A stretch of 21,099 bases of DNA from positions 1 to 21,099 of the forward strand of contig CAJUJO010000009.1 in assembly GCA_910586675.1 (NCBI GenBank), read 5' to 3'. A program made the translations under genes and the position numbers. The notes beneath the pieces are model-generated. The model was not told the DNA's origin. It worked only from the letters and a program-made list of their open reading frames with translations, and searched no databases. Numbering within the stretch: position 1 is the stretch's first letter; each line of letters starts with the position of its first letter. Shown here in pieces: positions 14,277 through 21,099 of this stretch. The stretch is from an uncultured Christensenellaceae bacterium (GTDB taxonomy: Bacteria; Bacillota; Clostridia; Christensenellales; Borkfalkiaceae).

Positions 14277-15715
14277 GATAGCAATTTACCGATACAAGAC
14301 TTTATTACAGCTTTGTCGTTATAAGCATGTTTTATTCCCATGATCTCCTGATACGTTTCGCCGCCCTTTCCCGCAACGAGTAAAACGTCACCTTCGGACA
14401 GGATTTTCAACGCATACTCCGTCGCCTTCTTGCGATCTTCCACGGCAACATACGAAGACGAAACGCTTCTGTATCCTTTTTCTATCTCCCCGATAATCTT
14501 GCAAGGATCTTCATAACGCGGATTATCGGAGGTAATGACGCAAAAATCGCACAGTCGCGCCGCAGTTGCCCCCATGATCGGGCGCTTGGATGCGTCGCGG
14601 TTTCCGCCGCAACCGAACAGACATACAAGCTTGCCGCCGCAGTGTTCTTTCAGCGACGAAAGAGATTTTTCAAGCCCATCAGGCGTATGCGCGAAATCGA
14701 CAAAGACATCCGCCCCGCGGAAGGAGGCCGTCCATTCCAACCTTCCGTCCACTCCTTCTTCGTACGAAAGTCCGCGCGCAACCGCGGCGGGCTTTATTTC
14801 TAACCGCTTCGCCGCGCAAGCCGCCGCTAATGCGTTGGAAACGTTGTGCCGTCCCGTCATTCGGATCTCCGCTTTGCACAGCTCGTCCTCCACGTTGATA
14901 AGGACGCTGCTGCCGCGGATATTTTCACTCTTTACAACGGCAAAGGCGTCCGCCGGATTATCCAATCCGTAAAAAATACAGGGAACGCCGCGTTCGGCAA
15001 GCCGACGGGAAAATACGTCGTCCGCATTGAGCACGGCATAACGGCAACGCGACGGCAAAAACAGCTGCTTTTTCGCCTCGCCATAAGATTTCATATCCTT
15101 GAAAAAGTCCAAATGATCCTGCGTAAAGTTGGTAAATATTCCAACTTCGTAAGTAATCGGGCAATCTTTTTTCAAGTAGAGCGCATGCGCGGAAACTTCC
15201 ATCACGACGTGTGTAATTCCCTCTTTTTCCATATCCGCAAGAATGGAAAATAAGAAAACGGGATCAGGCGTCGTCAGCGCTGGCGCAATTTTTTTGCAGC
15301 CGTACCGCGCGCCGAGCGTGCCGATAAGCCCCGCCGCTTCGCCCGCTTCCGTTAAGATTCGGAAAAGCATATGCGCCACCGTCGTCTTGCCGTTCGTCCC
15401 CGTAACGCCGACGATTTTTAGCTTTCGCTCGGGATGCCCGTAAAACGCTGCGGCGATCCGCGCCATCGCTTCCCTTCCGTCTGGTACGATGACTTGCGGA
15501 CAACTTACCCTGACTTCACGCTCGCAAATCACGGCTGCGGCGCCGCTCTTTTCTGCCGAAACGGCATCGTCATGCGAATCCCGTTGCGTTCCCTTATAAC
15601 AAAAAAACAAATCGCCTTCGCCCGCAACACGGCTATCGGTGCAGAGCGAGTAAACCTCACAATCTCCCGTTATGCGCTTTATAGGCAACTCCTTGACAAG
15701 TTCGGAAAGTTTCAT
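14273..15715 (-). CDS. murE: UDP-MurNAc-tripeptide synthetase, meso-DAP type
   Basis: MurE adds the third amino acid to UDP-MurNAc-L-Ala-D-Glu. The 480-residue enzyme has the P-loop TGTNGKTT (105-112), the TTPD motif (148-151), the segment with the lysine expected to be carbamylated (YGEAKKQLF, 211-219), HNVSNALAA (290-298) and the C-terminal motif DNPR (397-400). In this family DNPR is characteristic of meso-diaminopimelate specificity, whereas lysine-adding enzymes have a different residue pattern there. The cell wall is therefore predicted to be of the DAP type. The ATG at 15713-15715 overlaps the stop of the upstream PBP gene as ATGA, and GGAGGT lies just before it. Confidence 0.96.
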   Translation of the reverse strand: MKLSELVKELPIKRITGDCEVYSLCTDSRVAGEGDLFFCYKGTQRDSHDDAVSAEKSGAAAVICEREVRVSCPQVIVPDGREAMARIAAAFYGHPERKLKIVGVTGTNGKTTVAHMLFRILTEAGEAAGLIGTLGARYGCKKIAPALTTPDPVFLFSILADMEKEGITHVVMEVSAHALYLKKDCPITYEVGIFTNFTQDHLDFFKDMKSYGEAKKQLFLPSRCRYAVLNADDVFSRRLAERGVPCIFYGLDNPADAFAVVKSENIRGSSVLINVEDELCKAEIRMTGRHNVSNALAAACAAKRLEIKPAAVARGLSYEEGVDGRLEWTASFRGADVFVDFAHTPDGLEKSLSSLKEHCGGKLVCLFGCGGNRDASKRPIMGATAARLCDFCVITSDNPRYEDPCKIIGEIEKGYRSVSSSYVAVEDRKKATEYALKILSEGDVLLVAGKGGETYQEIMGIKHAYNDKAVIKSCIGKLLS

Positions 15716-17517
15716 TTTACCTCCGTTTGCGGTTTCAGCCGCATGATTTCGATGATCCCTTCAAAGATTTCCTTGGCGCACGGCGCGGCAACCGTGCTGC
15801 CGTAATAGGAACCTTGCGGCTCGTCCACAATGACGAGCGCGAGATAACGCGGACGATTGGCGGGGAAATAACCGACGAACGAAGAAACGTATTTTCCCTG
15901 TGCGATATGCCCGTCTTCGTACTTCTGCGCCGTTCCCGTCTTCCCCGCTACGCGGTATCCTTCGATATACGCTTTTTTTCCGCTCCCGTCGCGCACGACA
16001 CCTTCCAACATCTCGGAAAGAATAGACGAAGCTCTTTCACTGACCGTTCTGCCCGCAAGCGCCTTTGCCGATCTTTCCCGAACGGAGCCGTCGTCGGAAA
16101 AGATCTCGCTCACAATGCGGGGCGCATAATAATATCCGCCGTTTACGGCAGATGCCGCCGCGCAGGCAAGCTGCAACGGAGAAACGGCAATCGTCTGACC
16201 GAATCCGATGCGCGCCAAATCGCAATCGCGCACCGTGCTTTCAGGCAAAACCATGCCGATTGCCTCCCCCGAAAAATCGATACCCGTTGCCGTTCCGAAC
16301 CGAAACGCGCGCAAATAATCGTAAAAAGTGTCCTTTCCGAGCGAAAGCGCAATATCCACAAAACAAGGGTTGCAACTGTTGTTGAGCGCGTCGGCAAGCG
16401 TTTGATTGGAATGCTTTCCGTTGGCGTGATCGCTCCAACACTTTATCGTCGTTCCGTCAACCGAACGCGTGCGGGCGCTCGGATAAATATGCGTTTGGGG
16501 AAAAGCATTCGGATTGCCTTTCAGATTCTCTTCGATATTGGCTGCCGCCGTTACGATTTTGAAAGTGGAGCCCGGCTCGTATATGTCGCACACGAGGCTG
16601 TTTCTCGAAAGAGCATTGAGCGCCGCTAGGTCGTCCCGCGGAACATCGTTCAAATCGTATGAGGGTAAGTTGACCATGGCGAGTACGGAAAAATCGGAAG
16701 GATCGAGCACGATACACTGCGCCGCCTTCGCCTGCGAACTTTCCAGCACCCTGCCCATCACCTCTTCGGCGAGCGATTGTATGCGGTAGTCGAGCGTGAG
16801 CGCGACGTTCAATCCGTCCGTCGCGGGAATGTAAGCAGCCTTCGCCCCTTCCAGATCGACGCCGACCAAGTCCGTTTCAAACAAAATTTCCCCGTTTTTG
16901 CCGGAAAGGTACTTGTTATAGTACTGTTCGATACCCGAACTTCCCGACTGATCGACGGAGGTAAAACCGAGAATCTGACAGGCAAGTTCTCCGTAAGGGT
17001 AAATTCTCGTGTTGTCGCGTGCATAGTATACGCCGTCCAATTCCGCCGTTTCTATTTTTTCCACAAGCTCCTTTTCCGCACGACGCACGATCGTAATTTC
17101 CGAGCTCTTCTTATCCGTCAGTTTTCGATAAACCTCCTCGTAAGAAACGCCGAGCGCCGCGGATAAGATGCGCGCGCCGCTCTCCGGATCCTTTACCGCA
17201 TTTGCACGGGCAAACACGCTGTAAGTCGTTCGGTTCCCCGCAAGAAGTTCTCCGTTCCGGTCGAAAATCTTTCCGCGGCTCGCAACGACGGGAATTTCGC
17301 GCGTCCACTGATCGAGGGCGAGGTAATGAAGCTCGTCCTCCCAAATAACCTGTATGTAAAAGATGCGACCGAGAAAAAGGCAAAAAAGAAAGGCTATCGC
17401 CGCAAATACGGCAAATAACCTCTTTCGTAGGACAGACAACGAATAATCCGTCTTTTTAATAATATTTTCCTCCGCTTTACGGTGCGACCTGCATTCCCTG
17501 CGAGAGCGCCCATTCAA
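15712..17517 (-). CDS. ftsI: Class B penicillin-binding protein (FtsI/SpoVD-like transpeptidase)
   Basis: This transpeptidase cross-links septal peptidoglycan and partners FtsW. From the ATG at 17517 the frame has 601 residues: a basic cytoplasmic start, one membrane span (about 33-55), the RGKIFDRNGELLA motif of the pedestal domain (81-93) and a transpeptidase domain with S317-T-F-K320, S381-C-N383 and K526-T-G-T529. It ends about 70 residues past KTGT, with no PASTA domain, unlike B. subtilis SpoVD and PBP2B. The start is uncertain. The ATG overlaps ftsL by 41 bases and has no good ribosome binding site. GGAGGA (17468-17473) instead points to an ATT at 17458-17460, seven bases away, giving 582 residues. 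A TTG at 17437-17439 is 28 bases from that site. The listed start is the longest conventional one. Confidence 0.93.
   Translation of the reverse strand: MNGRSRRECRSHRKAEENIIKKTDYSLSVLRKRLFAVFAAIAFLFCLFLGRIFYIQVIWEDELHYLALDQWTREIPVVASRGKIFDRNGELLAGNRTTYSVFARANAVKDPESGARILSAALGVSYEEVYRKLTDKKSSEITIVRRAEKELVEKIETAELDGVYYARDNTRIYPYGELACQILGFTSVDQSGSSGIEQYYNKYLSGKNGEILFETDLVGVDLEGAKAAYIPATDGLNVALTLDYRIQSLAEEVMGRVLESSQAKAAQCIVLDPSDFSVLAMVNLPSYDLNDVPRDDLAALNALSRNSLVCDIYEPGSTFKIVTAAANIEENLKGNPNAFPQTHIYPSARTRSVDGTTIKCWSDHANGKHSNQTLADALNNSCNPCFVDIALSLGKDTFYDYLRAFRFGTATGIDFSGEAIGMVLPESTVRDCDLARIGFGQTIAVSPLQLACAAASAVNGGYYYAPRIVSEIFSDDGSVRERSAKALAGRTVSERASSILSEMLEGVVRDGSGKKAYIEGYRVAGKTGTAQKYEDGHIAQGKYVSSFVGYFPANRPRYLALVIVDEPQGSYYGSTVAAPCAKEIFEGIIEIMRLKPQTEVK
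17458..17473 (-). promoter_or_regulatory. Ribosome binding site with possible ATT start for the PBP gene
   Basis: On the minus strand GGAGGA (17468-17473) follows the ftsL stop codon by four bases. The in-frame codons at usual distance are two consecutive ATT triplets (17461-17463 and 17458-17460), the second at a spacing of seven. No ATG, GTG or TTG lies at a suitable distance. This would be a rare ATT initiation codon. Confidence 0.5.
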
Positions 17518-18247
17518 CGATGTTTTCCTGACTCATAACTTCTTCGATTGCCGTGCGAACGGCTTCTTCGTTCATCTGCAATTCCGCATTCACCGCTTGA
17601 ACTTCCGCAATTTGCGCGTCAAGCGTATTGAGAATTCCCGTATTGACGCAGATGATCGCAAGTGCCGCGACGATGACAAGCGCGATTGCCGCAAGAACAA
17701 CTTTCGCTTTACTCGAAAGCATATAGGATATCCCGACCTGAGCGTTTTCTTCCGTTTCCGCTCTCTGCGCACTCACCTGTTTGAGGGTATTCATTGTGCG
17801 ACGGGTGGGAAGCGCGTCCTCTTCGTCGATATCATCCGCGGGCGTTACGGCGGGAATGACCGAAACAGCCGTCGCCGTATCGACAGGCTTATTTTCGCCC
17901 AAAAGCTCCCCGTCTTTATAGCTGAGCCCTTCAAAAAGCATATGACGTTTGGTCGCAGGCGTTGCGGAAACGGGCTTATAATCGGCAAATCTCTGCGCGG
18001 CGCTCGGGACTTCCGTTTCGGGCGCGGAACGCGCGGGAACATACTCGGTTACATCCGCGGCAAAGTTGCCCGCATTTTCGTAAAGAGCCTGCGTATGTTG
18101 ACCGGCTTCGCTCGAAATCAGCTTTTTGTAATTTTCGGAAATACGGCGGCTGTGTTCGCTCTCGGCTTCGGAAACGCCCTTGCGGACAGCTTCCTTCTGC
18201 TCGGCCTGCCTGATTTGGATTTCCCTTTCCAACAACAAGTTTGCCAT
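17477..18247 (-). CDS. FtsL-like bitopic division protein with long cytoplasmic region
   Basis: FtsL is a small divisome protein that, with FtsB/DivIC and FtsQ/DivIB, activates FtsW-PBP. The call rests on position between rsmH and the PBP gene and on architecture, not on clear sequence motifs. The protein has one hydrophobic segment (about 182-203), then a short extracytoplasmic stretch with a predicted coiled coil (about 205-240), ending LSQGMQVAP, which resembles the close of many FtsL proteins. What is odd is the length: 256 residues against roughly 90-130 for typical FtsL. About 180 residues precede the membrane span. They start with a charged helical stretch (1-50) and continue as a low-complexity Pro/Ala/Thr linker with an acidic patch at 138-144. 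AAGGAGC precedes the ATG. Confidence 0.75.
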   Translation of the reverse strand: MANLLLEREIQIRQAEQKEAVRKGVSEAESEHSRRISENYKKLISSEAGQHTQALYENAGNFAADVTEYVPARSAPETEVPSAAQRFADYKPVSATPATKRHMLFEGLSYKDGELLGENKPVDTATAVSVIPAVTPADDIDEEDALPTRRTMNTLKQVSAQRAETEENAQVGISYMLSSKAKVVLAAIALVIVAALAIICVNTGILNTLDAQIAEVQAVNAELQMNEEAVRTAIEEVMSQENIVEWALSQGMQVAP

Positions 18248-18290
18248 TGATCTGCTCCTTACAATCTATTCCCCGAATTGTCCGTTCATG

Positions 18291-19223
18291 CTAAATTTTT
18301 CGGGCAATTCTTAATTTTGCGCATTTGCTGCGCGAATTTTCCTTTTTTTCTTCTTCACACGCCGTTATCGGCTTTTTATTGACCAGCTCTATTTCCTTTT
18401 TCTTCCCGCATACGCACACGGGAAACTCTTTCGGACAAACGCATTCTTCGCTCATTTCTCGGAAAATCTGTTTTACGATTCTGTCTTCCAGCGAATGAAA
18501 GGTCAAAATGCAGATTCTCCCGCCGCGTTTCAGCCTGCGCGTCAATCCCGCTACGCATTCACGCAAGCCCGAAAGTTCTCCGTTCACCTCAATGCGAATC
18601 GCCTGAAACGTTTGCCTTGCACAGGCGGGCGATCGGAATTTCACGGGAATACTGTTTTCTATGATACTTACAAGTTCTCCGCACGTCGTAACGGATTTCC
18701 GCCCACGCGCGTTCACGATATTTTTCGCAATCGCAGAAGAGAACCTCTCCTCTCCGTAATCCTTTAAGATGCGATAGAGCTTTTCTTCCGGGTATTCGTT
18801 TACGACCGTTTCGGCCGTAAACGGGTTATCCCTGTCCATTCTCATATCGAGCGGCGCGTCCGCTTTGAGATAGGAAAATCCCCTGTCCTTGTCGTCTATC
18901 TGGTGGGAAGAAATACCGAAATCGAGCAACACTCCGTCGAGCCGATCTACGCCCGACCGTTCGAGCACTTCCGCATAGTCCTTATAATCGGATTTATATA
19001 TATCGTATCTGCCGACGAAAGGTTTTAAGCGCTCACTAGCCGCGCGAACGGCGTCGGCGTCCCTGTCGGTCGCAATCAGCCGAGCCGTAGGGTTTGACGC
19101 GAGAATGGCGTATGAATGCCCGCCTCCACCCGCCGTACCGTCGAAATAAACGCCGTTCTCTTTTACGTCGAGCCCCTCGAGCACCTCCCGCAGCATTACG
19201 GGCTTATGATAAAAGCTTTCCAT
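18291..19223 (-). CDS. rsmH: 16S rRNA (cytosine1402-N4)-methyltransferase
   Basis: RsmH (MraW) methylates N4 of C1402 in the ribosomal decoding centre using S-adenosylmethionine. The protein starts MESFYHKPVML, the usual opening, and has SAM motif I DGTAGGGGHS, the LLDFGISSHQ motif, the RGFSY segment and the FHSLEDRIVK signature near the C-terminus. I chose the ATG at 19221-19223, which follows the mraZ stop by one base (TGATATG), giving 310 residues. A TTG four codons upstream overlaps mraZ. No ribosome binding site is seen for either, so translation probably restarts from mraZ. The C-terminal region carries four Cys in a CVCPKEFPVCVCGKK-type stretch, commonly seen in this family. Confidence 0.96.
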   Translation of the reverse strand: MESFYHKPVMLREVLEGLDVKENGVYFDGTAGGGGHSYAILASNPTARLIATDRDADAVRAASERLKPFVGRYDIYKSDYKDYAEVLERSGVDRLDGVLLDFGISSHQIDDKDRGFSYLKADAPLDMRMDRDNPFTAETVVNEYPEEKLYRILKDYGEERFSSAIAKNIVNARGRKSVTTCGELVSIIENSIPVKFRSPACARQTFQAIRIEVNGELSGLRECVAGLTRRLKRGGRICILTFHSLEDRIVKQIFREMSEECVCPKEFPVCVCGKKKEIELVNKKPITACEEEKKENSRSKCAKLRIARKI

Positions 19224-19224
19224 A

Positions 19225-19647
19225 TCAGAAATCAATCAGCGCATAAGCGTCGTCAAAGCTCATTTCACCCGAATATTTTTCAAACGCCTCTTTAGACCAG
19301 ATTTCGAGGTAATCCCCCATTCCGACGGTTACGACGTCCTTATTGATCTTGGCATGATTTCTTAAAAATGCGGAGAGCAGCGTTCTACCCTGCGCGTCCT
19401 CTTCCACCTTTTCAACGGAGCTTTGAATTTTTCGCTTTGCAAGCATCTTTGCGGGATCGGAAGAACGAACGTTTTTGAGCGCTTCCAAGCGCTCTTCCAA
19501 CGCGGCTTTCGGGAACACCGAAATACACCCCTGCGCGCCCGCGACAAAATAATACGCGTCGTCAAGATCATTTCTGAACTTCGCAGGAATGCGTATTCTG
19601 TTTTTCGCGTCGAGCTGATGGCTGACCGTTCCGCTGAAATACTTCAT
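19225..19647 (-). CDS. mraZ: Transcriptional regulator MraZ
   Basis: MraZ is an AbrB-fold DNA-binding protein that in characterised species regulates its own dcw operon by binding short direct repeats near the promoter. The 140-residue protein carries both halves of the fold with their conserved D-x-x-x-R motifs: DAKNR (13-17) and DAQGR (84-88). It is the first gene of the cluster, 25 bases from a predicted transcription start, and AAGGAAG precedes its ATG. Tandem ACCACT repeats spaced 10 bases apart overlap and flank the promoter and are the likely binding site. Whether it represses or activates here cannot be told from sequence. Confidence 0.96.
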   Translation of the reverse strand: MKYFSGTVSHQLDAKNRIRIPAKFRNDLDDAYYFVAGAQGCISVFPKAALEERLEALKNVRSSDPAKMLAKRKIQSSVEKVEEDAQGRTLLSAFLRNHAKINKDVVTVGMGDYLEIWSKEAFEKYSGEMSFDDAYALIDF

Positions 19648-19678
19648 TTCTTCCTTTCCGTATTTTGAAGATAGTTAG

Positions 19679-19707
19679 ATTATATCATGCTCTGTTTTCC
19701 TTGTCAA
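19679..19707 (-). promoter_or_regulatory. Perfect consensus promoter of the dcw operon (PmraZ)
   Basis: On the minus strand TTGACA (19702-19707), exactly 17 bases, then TATAAT (19679-19684). The transcript would start near 19672, leaving a 25-base leader before mraZ. A fully consensus promoter is strong and would make negative control by MraZ sensible. Confidence 0.88.
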
Positions 19708-19784
19708 CCACTATTGACCACTTTTTTTGTAAAAACATAAAAAAAGTAATAAAATTCGACTGAAAAAAACCACTTTTGACCGAA
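19707..19784 (-). promoter_or_regulatory. Candidate MraZ operator: tandem AGTGGT repeats
   Basis: Read on the minus strand, AGTGGT occurs at 19707-19712 and 19717-19722, exactly 10 bases apart, the first touching the -35 box. A third copy lies at 19769-19774, with a degenerate fourth (three of six bases) ten bases further at 19779-19784. MraZ proteins are known to bind short direct repeats of this GTG/TGG type at helical spacing upstream of mraZ. Assignment is by position and pattern. Confidence 0.65.
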
Positions 19785-19797
19785 AATCAGCCTTAAT

Positions 19798-20634
19798 TTA
19801 TGAAATAAACATTTGTTCGTATACTCTTTTATTGATATTTTTCGCATTTCCGATAAAAAATATGCCCAAATTTGAGGAAATACCTTCATTTTTCGGCATT
19901 TTTCCCGAACAATTGTTTGCATTATACCCTTCCGCAGTCAGACTATCCGAAAAGTGGTCATCTATCCCTAAATTTTCCGAAAACTCGATATTCCGTTGTT
20001 TCCCGAGTACCGACCGCAATTGCCGCGCCGTACCCTCCCCGCCGTCGAAAACAGGCGCGGAATAGAATGCCTCAATCTCTTTTTTGAAATAAACGTAATG
20101 CGTGCAGCCGAGAACGATGCCGTCGTAATTTCCCTGCGGCAAGTGTTCCCGCAAATCCAATGCTTTCCCGCGTACGACGGCGCTCTCTACGGCGGCGGCA
20201 AGTCCTTCCAGCGCGAAAACGGTGATATTGCAAGCATCGTGATAACGAGCGACTAACTTACGAAGACGTTCGCTTTCCGTCGTTCTCGGCGTCGCCAAAA
20301 CGAGCACCCGCCCGCACCGTTCCGATGCAGGTTTTACGGCCGGCTCCGTACCGACAATCGGAAAGGAAAATTCCGACCGCATTTTCTCTGCGCAAACGGC
20401 GGTCGCCGTGTTGCATGCGAGAACAGCGGCATCCGCGTTCATTTCGCGGAATCGAACGAGCGCTTCGCGCACGCAAGCGGCAATTTCCTGCGGAGGACGA
20501 CTTCCGTACGGCGCACGGAAATTATCGCCCAAATAAAAATATCGGTTCTCCGGCATCAGCTTGACGCATTCCGACAGCACGGTCAGTCCGCCGATTCCGC
20601 TGTCGAATATCCCGACCTTGAAAATCCTGCCCAT
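19798..20634 (-). CDS. murI: Glutamate racemase
   Basis: MurI converts L- to D-glutamate without a cofactor, supplying the MurD substrate. The 278-residue protein shows the family active site: FDSGIGG (10-16), the LGDNFRAPYG loop (35-44), the first catalytic Cys74 in ACNTAT and the second Cys177 in LGCTHY. Conservation fades after about residue 210. The last 65 or so residues are Asn- and Lys-rich and more AT-biased in DNA, and the usual F-x-T/S-G-D ending is not recognisable. AGGAGG precedes the ATG, but at 13 bases, which is long. No terminator is seen between murI and the mraZ promoter, so murI transcripts may run into the dcw operon, a logical link since MurD is encoded there. Confidence 0.92.
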   Translation of the reverse strand: MGRIFKVGIFDSGIGGLTVLSECVKLMPENRYFYLGDNFRAPYGSRPPQEIAACVREALVRFREMNADAAVLACNTATAVCAEKMRSEFSFPIVGTEPAVKPASERCGRVLVLATPRTTESERLRKLVARYHDACNITVFALEGLAAAVESAVVRGKALDLREHLPQGNYDGIVLGCTHYVYFKKEIEAFYSAPVFDGGEGTARQLRSVLGKQRNIEFSENLGIDDHFSDSLTAEGYNANNCSGKMPKNEGISSNLGIFFIGNAKNINKRVYEQMFIS

Positions 20635-20701
20635 TGGCTGCTTTTTTCCTCCTTACAAATTGTTTTTTGTTAAAATTTTATCTTTCTAAGCTTAAAAACA
20701 G

Positions 20702-20730
20702 TTTACAAGCCATTTATTTTATGCTAGAAT
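20702..20730 (+). promoter_or_regulatory. rpsT promoter
   Basis: TTTACA (20702-20707), 17 bases, then TAGAAT (20725-20730) on the plus strand. The leader to the rpsT start would be about 42 bases. I could not identify a convincing divergent promoter for murI in the same 144-base gap. Confidence 0.65.
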
Positions 20731-20778
20731 ATTGAAGAATAAAATATAAAAAATGTTCAATATTAAGGAGAAATTACC

Positions 20779-21045
20779 GTGCCCAACATTAAATCCGCAA
20801 AAAAGCGCGTTTTGGTAACCGAAAAAAAGGCTCAGCAAAACAAAGCGATCAAGTCGGCTTTGAAAACGTCGATCAAAAAATTCCTCGCGGCAGTCAATGC
20901 AGGCGATAAGGAAACCGCGGAAAAGCTTTATCCCGAAACCGTTTCTGCCATCGATTCCGCCGCAACGAAAGGCATTCTTCACAAAAACAACGCCAATAAC
21001 AAGAAAGCGAAGCTTGCGAAAAAGCTCGCTGCCCTTGCCGCATAA
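20779..21045 (+). CDS. rpsT: 30S ribosomal protein S20
   Basis: S20 binds 16S rRNA early in assembly of the small ribosomal subunit. The 88-residue protein is highly basic, helical and Ala/Lys-rich, opening with PNIKSAKKR and ending with a run of Lys and Ala, as is standard. It starts at a GTG with AAGGAG eight bases upstream; GTG may moderate output, since S20 is known in some bacteria to use a weak start and autogenous control. It is transcribed divergently from murI, with its own promoter and terminator, so it appears monocistronic. Confidence 0.97.
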   Translation: MPNIKSAKKRVLVTEKKAQQNKAIKSALKTSIKKFLAAVNAGDKETAEKLYPETVSAIDSAATKGILHKNNANNKKAKLAKKLAALAA

Positions 21046-21065
21046 CAAAAATCTTGAAATTTTTG

Positions 21066-21092
21066 AGACTCTGCAAAAGCGGAGTCTTTTTT
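21066..21092 (+). terminator. Rho-independent terminator of rpsT
   Basis: An eight-pair stem (21067-21074 with 21079-21086, one T-G pair) closes an AAAA loop and is followed by six T residues. It begins about 20 bases after the rpsT stop. Confidence 0.88.
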
Positions 21093-21099
21093 ATTGTAA

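Noticed and set aside
15727..16629. A 300-codon plus-strand frame opposite the PBP gene
   Set aside because: It is an antisense shadow; the minus-strand frame carries all three transpeptidase motifs.
19704..19922. A 72-codon minus-strand frame spanning the murI end and the mraZ upstream region
   Set aside because: It overlaps murI and covers the candidate MraZ boxes; it has no ribosome binding site and only AT-rich composition. It was also considered as a frameshifted MurI tail, but it does not show a MurI-like ending.
19949..19960. Another AAAAGTGGTCA motif inside murI, resembling the MraZ boxes
   Set aside because: It is on the opposite strand, inside coding sequence and single, so it is probably chance in an AT-rich stretch.
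20641..20700. A possible divergent promoter for murI
   Set aside because: The AT-rich sequence offers TAAAAT-like and TTGTAA-like boxes, but their spacing (about 20 bases) does not fit, so I did not call one.

Overview
This 21.1 kb window is chromosomal housekeeping DNA from a low-to-mid GC, Gram-positive-type bacterium, most likely a member of the Clostridia or a related Firmicutes lineage. The grounds are AGGAGG-type ribosome binding sites, consensus TTGACA/TATAAT promoters, an mraZ-led division and cell wall (dcw) cluster, a CIRCE-like heat-shock operator before groES, and a MurE with the DNPR motif of meso-diaminopimelate-adding enzymes. The placement is inferred from gene content and protein style, not from a search. 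I found no mobile element, CRISPR array, tRNA, rRNA or phage gene.

Layout, left to right. At the left edge (minus strand) lie the promoter, ribosome binding site and first five codons of a gene that leaves the window. galE (minus) follows with its own promoter and terminator. Then comes a three-gene minus-strand operon: dCMP/cytidine deaminase, cyclophilin-type peptidyl-prolyl isomerase, purB. groES-groEL (plus) starts at a strong promoter with a degenerate CIRCE and ends at a bidirectional terminator shared with the convergent ftsZ. From there to about 20.6 kb everything is on the minus strand. The dcw operon reads mraZ, rsmH, ftsL-like, PBP (ftsI/spoVD-like), murE, mraY, murD, ftsW, murA, ftsQ and ends at a terminator. 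It is followed by ftsA-like and ftsZ, which have their own perfect consensus promoter. Glutamate racemase (murI) lies just upstream of mraZ. rpsT (S20, plus) with its own promoter and terminator closes the window.

How the genes work together. MurI supplies D-glutamate. MurA makes the first committed precursor step, MurD and MurE add D-Glu and meso-DAP, and MraY makes lipid I. FtsW and the class B PBP polymerise and cross-link septal wall. FtsL and FtsQ form the membrane part of the divisome, and FtsA tethers the FtsZ ring. MraZ is the likely autoregulator of the operon. murF, murG, murB, murC and ddl are not in the cluster.

I see no clearly new multi-gene system. The points most worth a second look are an FtsA-like protein whose nucleotide-binding motifs are degraded, an FtsL-like protein with a long cytoplasmic N-terminal region, a PBP whose best ribosome binding site points to an ATT start, tandem 10-bp-spaced repeats over the mraZ promoter, and the rewired dcw cluster.
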